Shown: piece by piece, positions 6,961 through 11,831 of the stretch | Position numbering within the stretch: position 1 is the first letter of the stretch | Layout: every line of letters starts with the position of its first letter | DNA from: Clostridiales bacterium | GTDB taxonomy: Bacteria; Bacillota; Clostridia; Christensenellales; Aristaeellaceae | Direction of reading: 5' to 3' | Length of the DNA stretch: 11,831 bases | Assembly: GCA_004556985.1 (NCBI GenBank) | Contig: SFFC01000070.1 | Location: forward strand, 1-11,831 | Translations under genes and position numbers: made by a program | The notes under the pieces: model-generated | Databases searched by the model: none | What the model was told of the DNA's origin: nothing | The model's input: the letters and a program-made list of their open reading frames with translations, nothing else

Positions 6961-7035
6961 TCAGCACCGGCTTGAAGGGGCTGGCGGGCTTTCATCCGCC
7001 AGCCTCTCTTTTTTAAAAGCCGCATCAGCACCGGC
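6961..7035 (+). repeat. 11-bp direct repeat flanking the intergenic terminator
   Basis: TCAGCACCGGC occurs at 6961-6971 and again at 7025-7035, one copy on each side of the hairpin terminator between the binding-protein and hydrolase genes. The second copy forms the left arm of a hairpin next to the hydrolase ribosome binding site. Confidence 0.6.
6976..7014 (+). terminator. Strong intergenic terminator/attenuator after the binding-protein gene
   Basis: A perfect 9-bp stem GGCTGGCGG (6979-6987) / CCGCCAGCC (6996-7004) with an 8-nt loop can be extended by a G-U and two further pairs. It is followed by TCTCTTTTTT. It lies 22 nt after the binding-protein stop and before the remaining ABC genes. 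This suits partial termination that gives a high ratio of binding protein to transporter, or protects the 5' mRNA from decay. Confidence 0.85.
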
Positions 7036-7049
7036 CTTTGCCGGGAGGT
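7031..7049 (+). promoter_or_regulatory. Hairpin overlapping the hydrolase ribosome binding site
   Basis: CCGGC (7031-7035) and GCCGG (7040-7044) form a 5-bp GC stem with a CTTT loop. Its 3' arm takes the first two G of the GGGAGGT ribosome binding site (7043-7049) in front of ATG 7055. This could lower initiation of the hydrolase gene. Confidence 0.45.
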
Positions 7050-7054
7050 AAACA

Positions 7055-8374
7055 ATGGAAAAGCAAAAGCTCTTTGTCTTCATGATTGACGCGCTGTGTG
7101 AGACAGATGTTCACTATATGCGCACGCTGCCCAACTTCGGCTGGATGCTGCGCGGCGGCGCGCTCGTACGCGAGGTCTATCCGGTCTATCCGTCCTTCAC
7201 CTATCCCTGCCATACGTCGATCATGACCGGCTGCTACCCTGACAAGCATGGCATCCCGCACAACGAGATGGTGAAGGTCGGGGTTTATCCGGTGCCGTGG
7301 TACACGCATCGCGCACTGGTCAAAAAGAAATTCCTCGCGGAATACGCGAAGGAGCAGGGATACAGCACCTGCCTGGTCAACTGGCCCGTGTCGGCGGGGG
7401 CGGATGTGGATATCAACCTTCCCATGTGCATGCCGATGCACTACAAAGGAGACAACCCGCGCCAGTTCTTTGAAGGCGTCTCCTCCGACGACGCGCTCGA
7501 TCGCTATTTCTGGAAGTACGGCTATCTGCTCAGCGGCTACAACGGCCTGCTCAACGGCTCGCTTGACGCCTTCACGGAGGCTGTCGCCCCGGATATCATC
7601 CGCGACTATGGTCAGCCGGACGTGATGTTCGTCAAGATGTGCGATCTGGATACGGTGCGCCACAAGCTGGGCGTGGAGAGCGGGACGGCGCGCGAGCAGC
7701 TCGCCAAGCACGACGCGCAGCTGGGCGTGCTGATGGAAAGCATCCGCCGGTTTGGCGACTTTGAGCGGACGAATTTCATCGTCATGGGCGATCACGGCCA
7801 GACGGATGTACCGCGCTCGCTCAACTTCAACCGCGTGCTGCAGGAAAAGGGGCTGCAGACCGTCGACGAGGCAGGGAAGCTCATCTCGTTTGACGCCTTC
7901 TGCCATTCGACCGGCGGCAGCGGCTGGATCGAGCTGCGGGATCCGCAGGACGAGGCGCTGCGCAGCCGCGTTTACGACGTCCTGCTTAAGGCAAAGGAGA
8001 GCGGGCTGTACGGCCTCGGGTACGTCTTCACGAAGGAAGAGGCGAAGGAGCGCTTCCACCTGACCGGGCCGTTTGACTTCATCATCGAGGGCGAATCGCC
8101 CATGTCCTTTGCCTACAGCCTGACGGCGCCGCTGTTTACCCAAACGGAACCGGGCGATTACAAGACGGCGCCGGGCTCCCATGGCGGGCTGCCCTGGCTC
8201 GATCACAGGACGACCTTCTTCGCCTGCGGCCCTGCGTTTGAGCCGGGCGCGGTGGTCGAAAAGGCCAGCCTGGTCGACGAGGCGCCGACGATGGCGCGCA
8301 TCCTCGGCTTTGATATGGAAGAAATCGACGGGCATTGCCTTGACGCGCTGCTCGCCGCGCCCTTCAGGCGCTGA
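7055..8374 (+). CDS. Nucleotide pyrophosphatase/phosphodiesterase-family hydrolase (alkaline phosphatase superfamily)
   Basis: The 439-residue protein has the metal-binding layout of type I phosphodiesterase/nucleotide pyrophosphatases. FVFMIDAL supplies Asp12. YPSFTYPCHTSIMTG supplies the probable nucleophile Thr49, followed by YPDKHGI. CDLDTVRHKLG gives the DxxxH pair Asp199/His203, MGDHGQTD gives Asp246/His247, and GSHGG gives His376. These would bind two divalent metals and cleave phosphodiester, phosphonate or similar bonds. No signal peptide is present (start MEKQKLFVFMID), unlike many secreted relatives, so it should act on cytoplasmic substrate. It lies between the binding-protein gene and the ATPase gene of one ABC importer. 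It is therefore probably the first catabolic step for the imported compound. A phosphonoacetate-hydrolase-like role is an alternative within the same superfamily. Its GGGAGGT ribosome binding site partly overlaps a hairpin. Confidence 0.88.
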   Translation: MEKQKLFVFMIDALCETDVHYMRTLPNFGWMLRGGALVREVYPVYPSFTYPCHTSIMTGCYPDKHGIPHNEMVKVGVYPVPWYTHRALVKKKFLAEYAKEQGYSTCLVNWPVSAGADVDINLPMCMPMHYKGDNPRQFFEGVSSDDALDRYFWKYGYLLSGYNGLLNGSLDAFTEAVAPDIIRDYGQPDVMFVKMCDLDTVRHKLGVESGTAREQLAKHDAQLGVLMESIRRFGDFERTNFIVMGDHGQTDVPRSLNFNRVLQEKGLQTVDEAGKLISFDAFCHSTGGSGWIELRDPQDEALRSRVYDVLLKAKESGLYGLGYVFTKEEAKERFHLTGPFDFIIEGESPMSFAYSLTAPLFTQTEPGDYKTAPGSHGGLPWLDHRTTFFACGPAFEPGAVVEKASLVDEAPTMARILGFDMEEIDGHCLDALLAAPFRR

Positions 8375-8466
8375 GCCCTGTCCCGCACAAGAATTGGGTA
8401 AGCCGTTTTTTCTGTTCCCACACGCAAGCACTCATGCACGACTCAAAAGTAAGGGAGATATGACCT

Positions 8467-9525
8467 ATGCGCGTAGTACTCGATCATATCACAAAGCGTT
8501 TTTCGGATGTGACGGCGGTCAGCGATTTCAGCGCGACGCTGGAGGATGGCGAGCTGATTTCGCTGCTGGGCCCGTCGGGCTGCGGCAAGAGCACGCTGCT
8601 GAACATGCTCTCCGGCATTCTGCCGGTCAGCGGCGGCAAGATCTATTTTGACGATCAGGATGTCACGGCGATGGCGCCGGAAAAGCGCGGCATCGGCCTC
8701 GTGTTCCAGAATTATGCGCTCTATCCGCACATGACGGTCATGGGCAACATCTGCTTCCCGCTGGAGACGCAGCGCGTGCCCAAGGCGGAGCGCGTGGAGC
8801 GTGCCAACGAGATCGCCAAGCTCGTTCATGTCGACATGCTGATGAACCGCAAGCCTGCGGAGCTCTCCGGCGGACAGCAGCAGCGTGTCGCCATTGCCCG
8901 CGCGCTGGTCAAGAACCCGCGCCTGCTGCTGCTCGATGAGCCGCTTTCCAACCTGGATGCGCGCCTACGCCTGGAGATGCGCGAGGAAATCCGCCGCATT
9001 CAGCAGAGAACCGGCGTGACGACGATCTTTGTTACGCACGACCAGGAGGAGGCGATGTCCATCTCCGACCGCATCGTGCTGATGAAGGCCGGCGTCCTGC
9101 AGCAGAACGACCTGCCCCAGCGCCTGTACAACGAGCCGGCGAATCAGTTTGTCGCGGACTTCCTGGGCACGCCGCCGATCAACAACCTCTCGGGTCATGT
9201 CGAGGATGGCGTCTTTGTGACCGCAGACGGCACGGCGCGCTGCGCGCTCCCGCTGATGAGCGGCATCGAAAACGGCCGCAAGGTCAATCTCTCCGTGCGC
9301 TCGGAGAGCTTCGTGCTCGATCGAAGCGGCCCGATGGCCTGCGAGGTCACGCGCGTATACCAGATGGGCAAGGAGGAGATGGCGTATCTGCGCTTCGGCG
9401 AGTGCGATTTCAGGGCCTATATTGACTCCGACGAGGGACTCAAAAAGGGCGACAGCGTCCGCTTGAGCCTCAAGAAGCGCGGCGTCTTCGTCTTTGACCT
9501 GGAAACGGGGGAGAGAATCCGATGA
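8467..9525 (+). CDS. ugpC: ABC importer ATP-binding protein (UgpC/MalK type)
   Basis: The 352-residue ATPase powers the importer at the cytoplasmic face. Visible motifs in order are Walker A GPSGCGKST (35-43), Q-loop VFQNYALYPHMT (Q81), signature LSGGQQQRV (133-141), Walker B LLLLDEP (153-159), D-loop SNLD, and switch His191 in FVTHDQEEAM. NEPANQFVADFLGTPPINNL at about 222-240 marks the change to the C-terminal TOBE/regulatory domain. The whole follows the MalK/UgpC subfamily in length and layout. The ATG at 8467 has GGGAG 9 nt upstream; an out-of-frame ATG at 8460 is ignored. A 92-nt gap without a terminator follows the hydrolase gene. The stop overlaps the next permease start by 4 bp. Many Firmicute sugar importers share a distant ATPase such as MsmX, but this operon has its own. 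The ugpC symbol denotes the subfamily, not a proven substrate. Confidence 0.94.
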   Translation: MRVVLDHITKRFSDVTAVSDFSATLEDGELISLLGPSGCGKSTLLNMLSGILPVSGGKIYFDDQDVTAMAPEKRGIGLVFQNYALYPHMTVMGNICFPLETQRVPKAERVERANEIAKLVHVDMLMNRKPAELSGGQQQRVAIARALVKNPRLLLLDEPLSNLDARLRLEMREEIRRIQQRTGVTTIFVTHDQEEAMSISDRIVLMKAGVLQQNDLPQRLYNEPANQFVADFLGTPPINNLSGHVEDGVFVTADGTARCALPLMSGIENGRKVNLSVRSESFVLDRSGPMACEVTRVYQMGKEEMAYLRFGECDFRAYIDSDEGLKKGDSVRLSLKKRGVFVFDLETGERIR

Positions 9526-10448
9526 AAAAGAGAAAGCAGAGCGCCGATCAGGAGCTTCTGGACCGCAGCTTCAAGGCACGCATCGAGCCCTATCTCTACC
9601 TGCTTCCGTTCTTTCTGGGCATCGTGGTCTTTACGCTCTATCCCGTCGTCAACGTCGTGCTGATCTCCTTCAAGGAGGGCTACAGCTACCTGACCCGCGG
9701 CTTTGACGCTTGGAGCCTGGCGAACTATCAGAAGGTGCTCTCCGACCCGAAGTTTGCGCAGGCGATCTCCAACACGATCAAGTATGTGCTGCTGGTCGTG
9801 CCGATTTCCACCTGCATCTCCGTCGTCGTCGCCTATCTGCTCAGCCAGAAGCTGCGCTTCTCCGCGCTGTTTCAGACGGCGTACTTCCTGCCGATGGTCA
9901 CCTCGATCACCGCGGTCGGCCTCGCCTGGAAGCTGATGTACAACAAGAACTTCGGCATCATCAACTACATCCTCTCGTTTTTCGGTGTCGACAAGATTCC
10001 TTGGCTGGAAAACGCTGCATGGAGCATCCCGTCGCTGGTGATTTTCGGCATATGGAACATTCTGCCCTTTACGATCATTCTGCTGCTTTCCGGCCTGCAG
10101 AACATCGACCCGCAGTATTACACAGCGGCGCGCGTGGACGGCTCCGGCAGCCTGCGCATCTTCTTTCGCATCACGGTGCCGCTGCTCGCGCCGACCATCT
10201 TCCTCGTCTGCATTATCAACACGATCTCCTGCTTCAAGGTATTCTCTGAGCTCTATCCGCTCTTTAACGGCAATCCAGGCCCCTTCTACAACCTCTACAC
10301 CGTCGTCTACTACATCCGCTATGCAATGATCGAAAACCGGAAGTATGGCGTGGCTGCGGCCGCGGCGATCATCCTCTTCGGCTTCATCTTCGTGTTCACG
10401 ATGGTGCAGCGCGTTGTGCAGAGCTGGGTCAATGCAAGGAAGGGGTGA
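9522..10448 (+). CDS. ugpA: ABC importer permease, UgpA/MalF-like
   Basis: The 308-residue inner-membrane permease has about six transmembrane segments, at roughly 22-48, 87-108, 117-139, 168-190, 222-240 and 276-298. The cytoplasmic EAA loop reads YYTAARVDGSGSLRIFFRIT followed by VPLLAP (199-224). This is the usual contact with the ATPase. ELYPLFNGNPGPFYNLYTVV near residue 243 corresponds to the loop that in relatives reads L-GGP---T. The protein belongs to the binding-protein-dependent permease family, UgpA/MalF branch. The start overlaps the ATPase stop in an ATGA, implying translational coupling, and GGGGGAGAG in the end of the ATPase gene can act as the ribosome binding site. It pairs with the downstream permease to form the channel. 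Confidence 0.93.
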   Translation: MKKRKQSADQELLDRSFKARIEPYLYLLPFFLGIVVFTLYPVVNVVLISFKEGYSYLTRGFDAWSLANYQKVLSDPKFAQAISNTIKYVLLVVPISTCISVVVAYLLSQKLRFSALFQTAYFLPMVTSITAVGLAWKLMYNKNFGIINYILSFFGVDKIPWLENAAWSIPSLVIFGIWNILPFTIILLLSGLQNIDPQYYTAARVDGSGSLRIFFRITVPLLAPTIFLVCIINTISCFKVFSELYPLFNGNPGPFYNLYTVVYYIRYAMIENRKYGVAAAAAIILFGFIFVFTMVQRVVQSWVNARKG

Positions 10449-10454
10449 CACGCG

Positions 10455-11276
10455 ATGAAGAGAAGGATTTCCCGGTTTTTCGTCTATTTCTTTCTGACCA
10501 TCGGCGCGGTCATCATGCTCTTCCCGTTCTTCTGGATGTTCTCCTCGGCGTTCAAGACGACGCAGGAGATCAACCGGTTTCCGCCGCAGTGGCTGCCCAG
10601 CCGGATCAGCCTGGATAACTTCCGCCGTGCCTTTGAGATGGCGCCGTTCGCCAGGTATTTCGTCAACTCGATCGTGGTTATGGTCTGCTCGGTCGGCCTG
10701 ACGACGCTGACGACGATCCTAGCGGCGTTCGCGTTCTCGAGGCTCCGCTTCCCGGGGCGCAGCCTGATCTTCGGCATGCTGCTCTCCCTGATGATGATTC
10801 CCTTTGAGATGCTGATCATCACCAACTATTCGACCATCGTTGATCTCGGGCTGTGGGACTCGATCCCCGCGCTGATTCTGCCGTTTACCAGCTCGATCTT
10901 CTACACCTACATCCTCAAGAACTTCTTCGATTCCGTCTCCGACAGCCTCTACTGGTCGGCGAGGATCGACGGCTCGAGCAACTGGCGCTATCTCTGGAAG
11001 GTCATGGTGCCGATGGCGCGGCCCTCGCTGATGACGATCATCCTGCTCAACGCGCTGGCGAGCTGGAACTCGTTCATGTGGCCGATGTACGTCATCTCCA
11101 GCGATAAAAACCGCACGCTGCCGTGGGGCCTGCAGGTCTTCACGACCGAGGCGGGCTCCTATCCGGAACTGCTGATGGCGGCGTCGACGGTCGTCGTCCT
11201 GCCGGTCATCATCCTGTTCCTCTTTGCGCGCAAGTATATCGTGCGCGGCGTCGCCAGGGGCGGCATCAAGGGATAA
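10455..11276 (+). CDS. ugpE: ABC importer permease, UgpE/MalG-like
   Basis: The 273-residue second channel subunit begins 6 nt after the first permease gene, with AGGAAGGGG serving as ribosome binding site across the stop. Hydrophobic segments lie at about 8-30, 69-93, 103-123, 136-155, 188-208 and 237-256. The EAA loop reads YWSARIDGSSNWRYLWKVM then VPMARP (166-190). ASWNSFMWPMYV and LPWGLQVF are family-typical. The C-terminus RKYIVRGVARGGIKG is the standard ending of MalG/UgpE-type permeases, where it reaches toward the ATPase. It is the last gene of the operon; a long hairpin terminator begins 15 nt after the stop. The symbol indicates subfamily only. Confidence 0.93.
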   Translation: MKRRISRFFVYFFLTIGAVIMLFPFFWMFSSAFKTTQEINRFPPQWLPSRISLDNFRRAFEMAPFARYFVNSIVVMVCSVGLTTLTTILAAFAFSRLRFPGRSLIFGMLLSLMMIPFEMLIITNYSTIVDLGLWDSIPALILPFTSSIFYTYILKNFFDSVSDSLYWSARIDGSSNWRYLWKVMVPMARPSLMTIILLNALASWNSFMWPMYVISSDKNRTLPWGLQVFTTEAGSYPELLMAASTVVVLPVIILFLFARKYIVRGVARGGIKG

Positions 11277-11290
11277 GGCAAACCGCATCA

Positions 11291-11345
11291 AAACAAACGC
11301 CGGAAGCAGGGGAAAGGGTCTCCTGCATCCGGCGTTTGTTTCTAA
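11291..11345 (+). terminator. Long hairpin terminator ending the ABC operon
   Basis: A 14-bp stem (11291-11304 with 11328-11341), one A-A mismatch and 5 more pairs (GCAGG/CCTGC) enclose an 11-nt loop. The 3' arm ends GTTTGTTTCT, so the T-rich tail is partly inside the stem, matched by AAACAAAC on the 5' side. The A-rich 5' side means it could also work on the minus strand. Confidence 0.8.
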
Positions 11346-11346
11346 A

Positions 11347-11361
11347 CCGGCATGATGCCGG
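11347..11361. repeat. 15-bp palindrome CCGGCAT-G-ATGCCGG
   Basis: Perfect 7-bp arms flank a single base, immediately after the operon terminator and at about the point where GC begins to fall. It could be a protein-binding site, a small hairpin or a recombination core. Nothing in the window decides between these. Confidence 0.45.
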
Positions 11362-11437
11362 CTGCAAGACCTCCGAAATGATGTAAATCCCATTGCTTTG
11401 CGACCGAGTCCGGGTTTTGCAGAAGGACATAAAGAGT

Positions 11438-11483
11438 AAAAAAATACGACAGCCTTGAACCCGAGGGGCATCAAGGCTGTCGT
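11438..11483 (-). terminator. Strong rho-independent terminator downstream of hsdM
   Basis: On the minus strand a perfect 13-bp stem ACGACAGCCTTGA / TCAAGGCTGTCGT with a 12-nt loop is followed by ATTTTTTTAC. It lies about 160 nt beyond the hsdM stop and faces the ABC operon terminator, so the two transcription units converge here. Confidence 0.88.
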
Positions 11484-11644
11484 GATGACATCTGGCATTG
11501 GACCCAATGATTGATACAATGAACTCTCCGCCAGCAGAGGGTGCATTCAAGTCGTAATCCAGCAACCATTGACTACATCTCTCCAAGAAGAAACACGGTA
11601 GGAACACCTCGTATTATTCCTCAGACGTGCCTTCTTTTGTACCA

Positions 11645-11831
11645 TTATTTCAACTGCGCCTTCAGTTCCTGAAAGCTCTCCAGTGCGCTCTGGAGATTTT
11701 CGATGATGTCGTCAGCCAGCACGTCGGGCGAGGGCAGGTTGTCCAGATCGGCAAGGGACTTGTCCTTGATCCAGAAGATATCGAGGCTGGTCTTGTCCCG
11801 CGCAAGGATGTCGGCAATATCGAATTTGCGC
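11645..11831 (-). CDS. hsdM: Type I restriction-modification methyltransferase HsdM, C-terminal end (runs off the right edge)
   Basis: The reverse strand is open from the window edge to a TAA at 11645-11647, giving 61 residues plus stop. The peptide begins RKFDIADILARDKTSLDIFW, continues IKDKSLADLDNLPSPDVLA and ends DDIIENLQSALESFQELKAQLK. DKTSLDIFWIKDxSLxDLDNLPxPDVLAxxI is the well-known C-terminal tail of N6-adenine methyltransferase subunits of type I systems. This tail follows the catalytic domain and helps contact HsdS. The catalytic motifs (NPPF and the SAM site) would lie beyond the edge. No HsdS gene follows on the 3' side inside the window, so hsdS and hsdR, if present, must be upstream. 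The identification is by motif memory and is strong for so short a piece. Confidence 0.85.
   Translation of the reverse strand, partial: RKFDIADILARDKTSLDIFWIKDKSLADLDNLPSPDVLADDIIENLQSALESFQELKAQLK

Larger units (their letters stand above)
11277..11644. other. Gene-free boundary region between the ABC operon and hsdM
   Basis: This 368-bp stretch holds a plus-strand terminator (11291-11345), a 15-bp palindrome (11347-11361), a strong minus-strand terminator (11438-11483) and about 160 bp of untranslated or degenerate sequence after hsdM. GC over 11521-11640 is about 47% by hand count, against about 65% in the ABC genes. Minus-strand frames that cross it run through both terminators and show no recognisable domain, so no gene is called. 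The composition change suggests the end of an acquired segment. Confidence 0.6.

Noticed and set aside
5679..7055. 458-codon minus-strand frame opposite the binding-protein gene
   Set aside because: It is a high-GC antisense shadow of a well-supported gene with signal peptide and ribosome binding site; its product is Arg/His/Val-rich without motifs.
7025..8431. 468-codon minus-strand frame opposite the hydrolase gene
   Set aside because: It is antisense to a gene with a complete metal-binding motif set; its composition is typical of a reverse-strand shadow.
10719..11546. Long open frame (275 codons) on the minus strand
   Set aside because: It runs antisense through most of the UgpE-like permease gene and through two terminators, has low-complexity Arg/His-rich sequence and no ribosome binding site; it mirrors the codon bias of the real gene.
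11266..11607. Minus-strand frame of 113 codons after hsdM
   Set aside because: It crosses the strong hsdM terminator and then the hairpin of the ABC operon, lacks a clear ribosome binding site and shows no recognisable domain.
11548..11646. 32-codon minus-strand frame whose ATG overlaps the hsdM stop (TAATG)
   Set aside because: The overlap resembles an hsdM-hsdS junction, but the peptide is short, has no HsdS features and has no ribosome binding site; at most it could be a remnant.
1..11831. CRISPR array, tRNA, rRNA or complete insertion sequence
   Set aside because: No regularly spaced repeats, no cloverleaf-like segment with a T-arm, and no transposase or terminal inverted repeat pair were found on reading both strands.

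Overview
The window looks like a chromosomal segment of a high-GC anaerobic Firmicute (Clostridia-like, probably a gut lineage). This rests on strong AGGAGG-type ribosome binding sites, a two-subunit oxygen-sensitive class I fumarase, an AI-2E-type permease, and an ABC operon with a poly-Ala signal peptide ending in ASASA. The taxonomic placement is inference. Coding regions are about 65% GC by hand count (66% over 8521-8640); the right end drops to about 47% (11521-11640).

Left block, minus strand (1-3077). Reading leftwards: an AI-2E/PerM-family membrane protein, then an XRE helix-turn-helix regulator with a LexA/S24-like C-terminal domain, then a SprT-like zinc metalloprotease whose start overlaps the regulator's stop (ATGA). 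A hairpin terminator follows. Past it, the 5' part of an ECF-type sigma factor gene runs off the left edge. The regulator appears to lack the catalytic lysine of S24 peptidases, and its partner gene encodes an HExxH protease.

Middle block, plus strand (3208-5665). A good sigma-A-type promoter (TTGAAA, 17 bp, TATAGT) drives the alpha and beta subunits of an iron-sulfur class I fumarate hydratase (or tartrate dehydratase). An AT-rich gap with two perfect inverted repeats leads to a stand-alone FRG-domain protein of unknown role.

Right block, plus strand (5718-11276). This is a complete Ugp/carbohydrate-type ABC importer operon: secreted solute-binding protein, strong intergenic terminator, cytoplasmic nucleotide pyrophosphatase/phosphodiesterase-type hydrolase, ATPase, and two permeases. 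The embedded hydrolase suggests that the imported solute is, or is converted from, a phosphodiester or phosphonate-type compound that is hydrolysed in the cytoplasm. The intergenic terminator would let the binding protein be made in excess over the rest.

Right edge (11277-11831). The ABC operon ends in a long hairpin. A lower-GC, gene-free stretch follows, with a strong terminator facing the other way. The last feature is the C-terminus of a type I restriction-modification methyltransferase (HsdM) on the minus strand. This edge is probably one end of a defence or mobile island that continues beyond the window.
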